Shown here: piece after piece, positions 1-11,984 of the stretch
Layout: each line of letters starts with the position of its first letter
Position numbering within the stretch: position 1 is the stretch's first letter
Assembly: GCA_949318235.1 (NCBI GenBank)
Contig: OX439132.1
Span: 29,044,243-29,108,242, forward strand
DNA: 64,000 bases
Direction: 5' to 3'
Origin: Ecdyonurus torrentis
Lineage: Eukaryota > Arthropoda > Insecta > Ephemeroptera > Heptageniidae
The notes under the pieces: generated by a model
Told to the model about the DNA's origin: nothing
The model's input: the letters and a program-made list of their open reading frames with translations, nothing else
Database searches by the model: none
Translations under genes and position numbers: made by a program

Positions 1-28
1 TAACATATATGCAGTCAGCTTGCAGCCT

Positions 29-32
<4 letters not shown>

Positions 33-85
<53 letters not shown>

Positions 86-118
86 CTATCTCTATCTCTC
101 TCTCTCTCTTTCTCTCTC
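33..118. repeat. (CT)n microsatellite
   Basis: Nearly pure CT dinucleotides with a few GCT/TAT interruptions. Confidence 0.95.
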
Positions 119-2194
<2,076 letters not shown>

Positions 2195-2253
2195 TATATA
2201 AAAGTTCGTGACTGTTGAACATCACTTTATTTGCACGCCGGATTGCACCTCAA
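2195..2253 (+). promoter_or_regulatory. Gene A TATA box and noncoding first exon
   Basis: TATATAAAAG at 2195-2204 is followed about 27 bases later by CATCACTTT (candidate start near 2224) and then a donor CAA|GTAAGT at 2253/2254. A C-rich tract (CCCTCCCTCCCTC region, about 2156-2174) lies just upstream. Joining to the acceptor at 3095-3096 gives the leader end TCAAGATGG, the same start context as gene B. The exact transcription start is inferred. Confidence 0.7.
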
Positions 2254-2976
2254 GTAAGTACGTACCTATCTTTTCTATTTCAATTGTATTTCTAAACAAT
2301 TATATTGCACTTTGTATTTTATTTGAGTAAGTTCTAAATATTGGAAATTAAAAACAAAAGTTTGAATTTTGAACTTTTGTTTTATTTTGGCATTTTAGAT
2401 GAAGATACACAGATTATTTATAACCAATTTCATTTGTATTGTAAAAAATTTTAAACAATGAACACACCAAATTTAGTGAAAATACAATACAAATTTTATA
2501 ATAGCCTTTGCGTATTTTATGAATGAAAAATATTATTAATTTTTTAATTACAATTGATTGTCAGTAAAAATAAAGCTTTTAAATTATTATTATTTGGAAA
2601 TAGTGGGAAAAAATTTACATTAAAAAAATAAAAATGGAAGTGTGTGTGTTACTATAAATGCAGATGACATCAACTCTAACAAAATTGAAATTTCTATTTA
2701 ATGACTATAAACAGCGCTTGGCATTGAATTACTTTATAAATTACTTTCGATTGTATTGATTATTAGTACAGTGGTACTCATTGTTTTATTTTTGTACCGC
2801 GGGTTTGTTTGCAATAAGTGTGAGAGAAGTTTAAATCAAATAACATCTATTGTCAATAATTGAAATTGTAAGAGTTCATTGTCATTTCAATACACTAAAC
2901 ACTTTAATAAAATTATAAAGCTTTTTCAATTATAAAGTATTTAATTTGATATATTGTATTTTTATTTACTGATTTA

Positions 2977-2985
2977 TTTATTTAC

Positions 2986-3072
<87 letters not shown>

Positions 3073-3090
3073 TTCATTTATTCATTTATT
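2977..3090. repeat. (TTTA)n tetranucleotide microsatellite
   Basis: About 25 TTTA units, slightly degenerate at the right end (TTCATTTATTCA). It forms the T-rich tract of the 3' splice site just before gene A's start codon. Confidence 0.95.
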
Positions 3091-3097
3091 TTTCAGG

Positions 3098-3409
3098 ATG
3101 GTGAACCTGCGTTGTATTGTACTTGTCGCTGTGCTAGTGGTGTGCAGCTGTTCAGCTCTTGAACAGCCCGCCAATACCAAGAATGTCGGAACAAGGACAT
3201 TTGCCCTGATGTCAAGCTTGCCCCAGAAGGTTCATGAGTTGGGCGCCGCTCTTAACCCAATCAATGCAATCAATGCTGCTCTCAGTTACTTGCCTGCATT
3301 ACCCAATTTACCTGCCATGCCAGCTTTGCCTAGTCTACCTTCTCTCTCAGATATTTTACCTGCAAGGCCCGGTCCAGATGGCACGGTCACCAAAACACAA
3401 GTCATTAAG
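3098..3409 (+). CDS. Gene A first coding exon (signal peptide)
   Basis: 104 codons beginning two bases after the 3' splice site. It encodes the signal peptide and a Pro/Leu-rich stretch (LPALPNLPAMPALPSLPSLS). The open frame extends upstream through the (TTTA)n tract, but that part is intron. Confidence 0.82.
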
Positions 3410-5273
3410 GTTATTAAATTAATAGTTTTATTACCAATGCCTTAAATATTTCTTTTTGTTTTTCTTTTAATATCCGAATATATATTTTGTTTAACGTTTT
3501 ACTTCAATGTCTATGTACTTTCTGTTGTCATAGGTAACTAAGACGATGACTCGTCACCCAGTATGCATGACGTCTCTCCATGGATCTCACCCTCCTCCTT
3601 GCTCCAAGCTGGCCAAGCCTCACAACACTCAGCACGTGAATAATCACGATGCGGTGTACGCCGGCAATGGTCTAGGTGTCGTGGGATCTGTGGTGAACCA
3701 TCCCTCGAGCCCTCAGCAGGCATTTGCTGCCATCGTACCCTCTCCACATCACGAGGTCCATGACGATGATTATGACTGGAACTTCAGGGGTCTAGATCCA
3801 GAGTCAGCGGAAACTGAAGAGGCCATTATTATTGAACCCACCGTAGTGGCAAGGTCTGTAATCTATTTTTGATCTTTATTTCTAACGTTTACAAGGAAAG
3901 TGTTTTAATTACTATGCCAATATTTTAAATTTGGCATAGTACAATTTACATATATAAATTTACATAATAAATATTATGTACATTTATAAACTGTATAATT
4001 TTAGATTAGTTAATAACAATACAGACAAATTTATGAATTAAACTTAAATATTCCATATTTATTTGAATAGTAGCAAAAAATTTAGACTAGTTTAAATTCA
4101 GTATCTTGCCCTAATTTTGACTTCAATTTTTTTTATCGGAATAAATAATAATAGTTATTTAATACAGACAATATATTTAATTTTCCACAAAATTAGTAAA
4201 GATTTTAGATATAAATAATATAAAATCAAGATATTGCTATAGGAAATAAAAAACTTCTTTAAGTAAATTACAAATAATTATTATTATTATTATTTTTTTT
4301 TAACTTTGCAACATTTTGTTGCGTAAAGTTTAAAGACCCATTTCATATTGCAATACTTCTATATCACTTAAGCTGTGGAGGTAATAAGTGACAATTAAAC
4401 TTATAATTGTGTTGTAGAAACATGTTTGTATATGCATGAAGTAACAAAGCTAAATATCGAAGTTCATTGCAGAAGTTTACCGAGTGCAACATTAATGCAA
4501 TTATATACAGAAAACATCATTAAATATTTAAAAACTTTATGTTGGCTGTGTAGGTACATAACTTTAATTAGTATACTTTTAATGTTACTTGTTATTAACA
4601 TTACACACTTTAGCTTTCATTAGTTTTATAGTGTAAAATGTATGTAAAATAAAATGTGCATAATACACAATTTTTTCTTATATATCATAGTTTTTTATAA
4701 TAATATTTTTAAATTATTTTACGAATGTCACTTTTATTGCAATAATTTTTCACTAAAATTTATTTAATTTTTTTTTCTTAGTTATTAAAGCTTCCATAAA
4801 GTGAAGTAAAATAGACCCTGTACTCAAAACAGACGTCATGAGATGGGTCAAGACTTAAAAAGACGTAGAACACCTTGAACAAAAAACTTGCCTAATACCC
4901 TAACATACCTAAATATCAACGTTAATTTGGCCAAAGTCATTGATTTCTAATTTATTTTCCATTTACAAAATGACAGCTGCGGGTTTGTGACGTCACAGCT
5001 CACTAGTCCACGCGCGCGGAAAAAGGCAAGCTGTGACGTCACAAACCCGCAGCTGTTATTTTGTGAATGGAAAATAAATTAAAAATCAATGACTCCGGCC
5101 AAATTAACTTTGATATTTAGGTATGTTAGGATATTAGACATGTTTTTTGTTCCAGGTGTTCTACACCTTTCAGATATATAAATCTGAATGGCTGCCAAGC
5201 CCTCTCGACGTCTTAATAAAGTTATTAATTAGTATTATTATGTGTAAAGGTCCCATCTTGAGATATATAATTG

Positions 5274-5312
<39 letters not shown>

Positions 5313-5508
5313 TATACCGGATACTTACTTAGAGCATTGACTTACATTATTGAATATTCAAAGGCTTAAAATTGCCACTGTTAACTGCTATGCAAATTGT
5401 GATTGATATTCAATATTTAGGAAAATAATAATAACAACCACCACAAAAATAAATATTTATATTTGAATATCATTAACTAAAGTTTTTATATCTTTCTTTT
5501 TTTTTCTC

Positions 5509-5562
<54 letters not shown>

Positions 5563-6871
5563 CTTTTTTTAATATATTTTATGTTATTTGATATCAAATT
5601 GAAATTTGTTTGCTTTCAAAAAAAAATATTAATATTTAAATGTGGGAGTTACTTTGAAAAAAAAACGTTTTCATAATTATGTTGTGGCGGTTTGTTTTGT
5701 TTTAGAAAGTATTCTGATATTTTATATTATAATGTATGCTGATATATAACAATGGCTTCATAATATTATGTTTCATCAATTTGTTACCATATACAACTCA
5801 ACAAAAATATTATCCTTGTTTTTACATATTGTTTGCTCGAATTTCTAAATATTAACTTTAATCAATAGTATATCACTATCATTTCTGTGATAGCAAAATA
5901 TAATTTTTTTAATATATTATGATTTATTATATTGCGATATTTAGGTATTTTATAAGGAAATAATGTATGAATCAATGTAATTAGTTATAATGTTATTCAG
6001 AAGCTATGCTGTTCCTTCTCTCCTGCCTCTAAAATGCGAGGCCTATCCTATAAATGTTATTAAGTTGATCTTTTTTTTTAATGCTCTGGAACACTTGGCA
6101 TAAAAAAAACAACAAGTGTATTGATGTTGAATACGTGAAATTTGACAATAATCCTAATACATATTTACATTTTGCAGAATTCCCGAAGCAAGTGCAACTG
6201 TAGAATCAGCTCGTCAGTTACGTAATCTTCACGAGCTTGAGGCTTCAGTGGAGGAACTTGCAGCTGAAGGTGACGTGGAAAGTAAGCGACCTCATCCTCG
6301 TTACCTCATCACCAAGAAATTAAAGAACAGAAAGCCCGCTCCTCCCACTATCACCAAGCAACACTACGTTACTGTTACTGAGAAATTATTTGATAGTCAC
6401 TACACTGCTACCCTCGTTGCACAGAATTGTGTCCCTGGACACATTCCTATCTGTCCCACAAAGCACTATCAGGTTAAGCCAACCGTTGCGCATTACCCTA
6501 CCCATAAACCCCAATACGAAGCCCACAAGCCCCAATACGAAGCCCATAAGCCCCAATATGAAGCCCATAAACCTCAGCATGAAGTATATAAGCCCCATTA
6601 TGAAACCCATAAGCCACAAAATAATGCCCATAAGCCAGTAAATCACTATGTCAAACCAGAATATAATAAACCAGTACAACATAAGCCAGTACACAGACCA
6701 CAGGTCCATAAACCAGTGCAATACCCTGTAGTGCAATCTATTCAGTTCCCTGTAAATCAGAAACCAATTATCAAGCCAGTTTGGCATGCTAAAGATGCAG
6801 TAGATAAAATCGACAAACATGAAGTTGAAAACGATGCTGATGCGATAGTAGATGCAGCAACTGATGCGTAA
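3098..6871 (+). CDS. Gene A: secreted protein with two cysteine pairs and a HKPQYEA repeat tail
   Basis: I do not recognise a named family. Coding exons 3098-3409, 3534-3853 and 6178-6871 join in frame to 441 residues. Residues 1-20 form a signal peptide (MVNLRCIVLVAVLVVCSCSA), so the product is probably secreted or matrix-associated. Next comes a Pro/Leu-rich segment (about 50-95), cysteine pair 1 after VTKTMTRHPV (Cys115, Cys127), an acidic linker, cysteine pair 2 after TATLVAQN (Cys295, Cys303, ending IPIC), and a tail of HKPQYEA-type 7-residue repeats from about 318 to 395. Thr/Val-rich runs before C-x(7-11)-C ending near Pro occur in many uncharacterised arthropod secreted proteins. The tail suggests an extracellular structural protein, but that is inference. 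The exon 2 donor (AAG|GTTATT) is weak; an in-frame alternative CAA|GTCATT lies two codons earlier. Confidence 0.85.
3534..3853 (+). CDS. Gene A second coding exon (cysteine pair 1)
   Basis: Acceptor TTGTCATAG, donor AAG|GTCTGT; 106 codons plus two bases of a split Arg (AG|A). Encodes VTKTMTRHPVC...PPPC, then a His/Asn-rich and acidic linker (HHEVHDDDYDWNFRGLDPES). Confidence 0.83.
4859..5168. mobile_element. Inverted-repeat MITE, family F1, copy 1
   Basis: Nearly the whole element folds back. The left arm starts near GTAGAACACCTTGAACAAAA and the right arm ends with its complement. The arms include GCGGGTTTGTGACGTCACAG and meet around a CGCGCGCGG centre. It is flanked by TTAA on the left and a one-base-changed TTCA on the right. 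No coding capacity. It closely matches 56530-56838. Confidence 0.85.
5499..5557. repeat. Impure (CT)n microsatellite
   Basis: CT dinucleotides mixed with TTTCT in the last intron of gene A. Confidence 0.9.
6178..6871 (+). CDS. Gene A last coding exon (cysteine pair 2 and repeat tail)
   Basis: Acceptor TTTTGCAG; the first base completes the split Arg, followed by 230 codons and TAA. Encodes YVTVTEKLFDSHYTATLVAQ NCVPGHIPIC, a run of 21-base repeats (HKPQYEA) from about 6499, degenerate KPV/HKP repeats, and an acidic end (VENDADAIVDAATDA). The minus-strand ORF over this exon is a shadow. Confidence 0.87.
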
Positions 6872-6936
6872 ATATGCTCATATTAAAAATAATTTATTGT
6901 AATTTATTTACTAATTTATGTATTTTAGCTGTATCA

Positions 6937-6942
6937 ATAAAA
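6937..6942 (+). terminator. Gene A polyadenylation signal
   Basis: AATAAA 66 bases after the stop codon, inside the AT-rich 3' end. Position and strand fit, but AATAAA is common in this sequence. Confidence 0.55.
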
Positions 6943-8008
6943 ATTTAAAATAAATTTTAATCATACTCTTCTTTAATTTTGTTACCTCTTTTTTTTATAC
7001 ACAGTATATATATTTTTTTTATGTTTCACGCAATAACAATAATAATAAACAGAATCAAAAATTATAATAGCAAACACGTATTATAATAATGTATAAATGC
7101 CATTACAAAAAAAGCAAAATAATTGTAATATTGATTCACTTTTACTTTAATTTAAAAAGTTTGTACATATTCTGTCATTTAAAATTTTACTCTTGTGCAT
7201 TAGAGTAAAGGCAAAGAATAAAATTTTCTATCACAGAGTAGTATGTGCACTTTATTTTCTATTTGTGTTTCGTTGAATTATTTATGGGATGCTCAAAAAC
7301 TGTCTAAAATGTAGTAAACGTTATTTATTTACAACTTAAATAAAAATAGTTTAAAAATAATTACTTTATTTTAGCTATTATGGACATTAATTACGGAAAC
7401 ATAAATTGAAAACCTTTTTTTTAAAGAACTAGCTTCATACAAAACGACGAAAACAATTATTTTGGAAACAAATATTTTATAAATAATTCCAATTTTGTAT
7501 GTATAATTTAAATTATTTAGGATGCAATAAAAAAATCAATAAATTAGTTAGGAATGCGTATCAATTGCAACAAATGATTATCGGGTAGGGAATGTCCATT
7601 TAATCTATAAATAACAATTCTATGTCATGCAGTAAAGATTCATTTGATTACTATGTTGATATATTTAGAAAAAAAAAGTTCTGCTTAAACTGTAAATGGC
7701 ATAGCTTATTAATGACAAATACTTTATAATTAAAAAAAATCTAAATACATATTATTAATTGTTTTGAAGATATGCGTGTACTCATAATTTGCTAAACAAA
7801 ATAATTTTAAAACCTGTATTTTACATTATTTCTATAGATGAATATTTTTAAGATTTTTTTTTATCGAGGCTATTTTTGCTATAGTCTATGAAAATACAAA
7901 ATATATTTAAACCAAATGAAGTTATTGAATTTTTTTTTAATATTTTAAAGAGTATACTTTTATTTTTATTTCTAATGATTCCAAGTTATTGTAGTTATAA
8001 GGTTGGGT

Positions 8009-8046
8009 TATATAAAGGGTGGGTGTTTGGTACTAAGCGTATCATT
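8009..8046 (+). promoter_or_regulatory. Candidate orphan core promoter
   Basis: TATATAAAG at 8009-8017 is followed by ATCATTG with A at 8044, about the right spacing for a TATA-initiator pair. The next 70 bases are unusually GC-rich (GCACGCGCCGCCACCCGCGG). No open frame or donor downstream identifies a gene, so this may be an unknown noncoding transcript start or chance. Confidence 0.3.
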
Positions 8047-8340
8047 GGTTCATCTCTCAGTGTGTTCTCGCACGCGCCGCCACCCGCGGTCGTCATGACA
8101 ACGAGCCCAGACTAATGTGTCTGCAACTTTGTACATTGGGGGCCTTTACAGGGGTACCTATACCTTCTAGTGTCAAAGTGCATGCCGTAATAACAAACAA
8201 ACTTTCATAATGATGACCAGTATACAAAACACTTTAAAAATTGTCATTTTTTTTTTTGTACACATAAAATATTAACTGAATTCTATTATTTGAAAGAATT
8301 AGGGATTTAATTTTAATGTTTAAAAATTATAATTGCATTC

Positions 8341-8576
8341 AAGGAAAAAAGTTATCTAAAGAATTACTATTTAGACATTTTTAATAATAAATTTGTGAGA
8401 TATTTACAAAGTTTTTTAGGATCTAAAGAGTTAACTATTTACCGCTGAAGAAATTACGTTTATACTAACAAGTTACCCTTTGAACTTTTTTAAAAATAGT
8501 TATTGGTTTGTACTGAAGAGTTACTTCTATGTATCTGAATAATTTCTTAAATTTATGTTTTCCGTGTTCATTAAGT
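8341..8576 (+). mobile_element. MITE family F5 (CACGGAAAA ends), copy 1
   Basis: Contains TAAAGAATTACTATTTAGAC, ACTAACAAGTTAC and GAAGAGTTACTTC, and ends TTTTCCGTG. Parallel copies lie at 46685 and, reversed, at 24621 and 58071. Confidence 0.75.
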
Positions 8577-9269
8577 AAGTATTTCTCATAAGTCATAGTT
8601 TTTTTTTTTTGTTTTTTAATTTTTTTTTTAATTCAAAATGATATTACGTTATGTGTTATTTAAATATAAAAATGCTATAATTTTATTTGTTTGGAAAGTA
8701 AACATTTGTATCTTTATTCATAATGTAAGGTCATCAATTACACTCGTATTACATGTTTAAATTTAAAGCTGTATTATCTAGATTTAGTCTGATGTGATTA
8801 CGCTAAAAAGCCACTTACTGTAATAAAAAAATGTTTACAAAAAATGTTTACAAAAAATAAAAAATAAATGTAAATGTTGTTTAAAAATGTATTGAGGTAA
8901 AATTCTAACATATTTTTTTATAAGATTCAATAAAAATAATTTTCAATCAAAATATTTAGTCAACTTCATTTTGATTTGATTTTCATGTTTAATAGAGTAG
9001 TTAAAAATGATACACAACAAAGGCATTAAAATTCTTAATTTTATAAGTAGATATTTGTTTTCCCATCTATACCAACCATTTTAAAACAAAAATATTACTT
9101 AAATTTCTTTGCAATTAAAAATAAAAATAGTAATTCAAAGTTGAAAGTAAAAAATAGGGGGCAAAAAACTTATATAAAATGTACGAGAATACAAGATTTC
9201 TAGAGAATAAGGTAGTCATAGTAGCAAGTTAAAAAGAAAATCACTATTACATTTTGAAATATAAGCTTT

Positions 9270-10818
9270 TTACTCGTCCTTACTATCAGGAGTGAGAACG
9301 GCTTGCAGTCCCTCGATTTGATTGAGAGACTCTGCATTCAGATTGATACCTGATTCACTGATTTCACCAGGGGTCTCTGAAGTTTTCATAACTGCCTTTA
9401 CAGCTGATATAGTATCTGTAATTGCTCGTTCTTCAGGTGATTCATTTGGTACGTTTATCTCACTTTCCATTGGTGCTATGGTTATTTGTGTGGTAATATC
9501 TACTTCTGTTGGTGACGTCACACTCTCAAATCGTAATGATTCTTCAGTAACGACATCTTTTATTTCTTCAAGAGTTGTCATTTCAATTTTATCCATGGAC
9601 TTTTCTTTGTTTGTTTCTGTTTTCTCCGTTACTATATTTTCTATTATAACTCTCTCCGTTACTTCTTCAGTAGTTAACTCTTTAATTTCTTCTGCTATAT
9701 TTACAATTTTTGTCACAGGTTGCTCCATTTCAATTTTTTCCGTTACAGTTTCTACTGTTTTATATTTTTCAGTTTGAACTTGTTCTATTTTAGATTCAGT
9801 CACTACATTCTTAGCATCTGTTACAGATTCTTCCATTTCTAACTTTTCTCTCACAAAATCAGCCAATTTTGGTTCTTCTGTTACAATCTCCAATGTTACC
9901 ACCGTTTTAACGTCTGCTTTTTCAGTTGCTACTTCTTCAACTTTTAACTCTTCTACTTCAAGTTTATTTTGTTTTAACTTGTCTGTTACAATTTCAGCTA
10001 TTTTTGTATCTTCTGTTACAACCTCTTCAATTTTAAATACTTCCGTCACGTCATCTATTTTGGATGTTTCTGTGCTAATTTTTTCACTTTCTTTAGTTGT
10101 AGCTTTCATTGTAGTTATTTCTGTTTCTACTTCCTGTGGTTTATATTCTTCAGTAGTAGAACTTTCGCTTGTAATTTCTTGTTCTTCTTCAGTCTTTGGG
10201 ACTTCCGTGACTTTTTCTTGTAATTTTGTCATAGGCTCCTCCGTGACTTTTTCTTGTAATTGTGTCATAGGTCCATCCGTGACTTTTTCTTGTAACTGTG
10301 TTAAAGGTTCATCTGTGACTTTTTCTTGTAATTTTGTCACAGTTTCATCCACATTATCAACTCTATCATTTGGTTCAATGATAACTTGTTTCTCAGTCAC
10401 AATTTCGTGCACGGTGTCCAGAGATGGGGTGGGGAGGTCGTGGCTTGAAGAAATCACAGGATGATGCACGGAGGTGGAGGGCAAGATGGTTTCCTCACAC
10501 ATTGGCACGTTCAGAGGTATGGATCCGCATCCTGAGATATACAAGGTCACGACATTATTAGGGTCAATAATTCGCTTAGTTTGATGCACGATCACGATTC
10601 GAGTCACGGTGGTATCGAGGTTAAAGAAGCCCCAGCCCTCTCTACCATCTGCGCTTACTTCATATCTATGATTTTTATGAACTTCAATTTCAATTGGTCC
10701 TCGTAGTTCATCTTGATTAGAACCCAGGACTTCCCACGTGACGTCAGAAGAGGCTGATAAAAGTTCGACCATCTTCTGCACGTTATCCTCAACCTGGGGT
10801 ATTGCTGCAGTCTGCATG
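9270..10818 (-). CDS. Gene B second coding exon (cysteine pair 2 and acidic tail)
   Basis: Acceptor CATGTTGCAG. The 515 codons plus stop are a long open frame in AT-rich DNA with clear coding bias. It begins MQTAAIPQVEDNVQKMVELL and ends LTPDSKDE. The plus-strand ORFs opposite it are shadows of the Thr/Glu repeats. Confidence 0.88.
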
Positions 10819-11080
10819 CTGCAACATGTAAAGGCCATGGTTGAAACATTATAGAGTTTACCTTTATTTATATTTACTAAATATATTGAAATTTTAATTA
10901 TATATTTTTTTAAAGTCAATAAAATTTTCAATTAATTTAAAATTACAATTTAAATTAAAATTTATTTGTTAAGGATTTCTAATCAACAAATTTCCATACA
11001 AATATATAATTTTACAAAATTTGCAAAGTTGACATAATATACAAAAGCTTGTGAATAGCACGTAAGCAGAAAAAGAGAAA

Positions 11081-11134
<54 letters not shown>

Positions 11135-11228
11135 AAAGAGAGACGAATACCGCAGTACAAAAGTAAGAGTTTCACGTCACGTGCACGTGCACGAACAAAT
11201 GCAGCACAAACACGTCACTTTTCATCCA

Positions 11229-11314
<86 letters not shown>

Positions 11315-11942
11315 ATGTAAAAAAAATCAACAATTTGATTAATGATAAAAAGTAAAATTATATCTGTATTGAAAATATATAAATTTAAAAGCTACTATAA
11401 ATGATTGATAAAGAAGGTCAAATTAAAGTAAAAATCGGACAATATCCCAGGTCCCTTCCCCCTCGAGTTAGAGTTTTGTTGCAAACAAATAAATATGTTT
11501 TAAACTAGCAAATTATTTTTTAGGTATACTCAAGATGATTCTTCTGTTATTAACATTAAACTGAAATGTAATTTTTACTAAACAGAATTTAGGCTTTGTT
11601 TTTGTATCTTATAACAGAACAAATCTTTACTGCGTGGGCAATAAATATGTAAATGATCTCTCTCTCTCTCTCTCTCTCTCTGTCTCCGGTTAATAATCTT
11701 GGAATAATCTCATGTAAAATCTTGATAATTAACAATTTTAAAACTTTATCTTCGTTTTTATCCTTATTTTAAAAATTACTTTTTGTATTGCACATACTAT
11801 TTTCAAATTTGACTCTTTATACATTTTTTTTTTTTTTTTTTTTACTAATGTTTGTCTTTGATTAAAAGAATCGATTTACTACTACAGGTCTAATTTGAAA
11901 AGAAAAAAAACTAATTTAAATAAGACAAAAGGATAAGAGAGA

Positions 11943-11984
<42 letters not shown>

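Larger units (their letters stand above)
3854..6177 (+). other. Gene A last intron
   Basis: 2.3 kb, AT-rich, carrying the inverted-repeat element 4859-5168, a poly-T run at about 5279-5310 and an impure (CT)n tract at 5499-5557. No coding sequence. Confidence 0.7.
6943..9269. other. Convergent intergenic region between genes A and B
   Basis: Holds a candidate orphan promoter (8009-8046), a short GC-rich patch (8060-8115), and one repeat element (8341-8576). The 75-codon ORF at 7888-8115 crosses the GC-rich patch but has no coding character before it. Confidence 0.55.

Noticed and set aside
6499..6600. CRISPR-like regular repeats
   Set aside because: The 21-base periodicity is a coding tandem repeat without unique spacers, and the genome is eukaryotic.
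6386..6820. 144-codon minus-strand ORF opposite gene A
   Set aside because: A mirror of the HKPQYEA repeats; the plus strand has splice sites, a signal peptide and a continuous gene model.
7888..8115. 75-codon ORF as a small membrane protein
   Set aside because: The hydrophobic part is AT-rich chance sequence, the frame crosses a candidate promoter, and no conserved motif is seen.
9322..10464. Plus-strand ORFs rich in Val/Ser/Thr opposite gene B
   Set aside because: They are antisense readings of the acidic VTE repeats.
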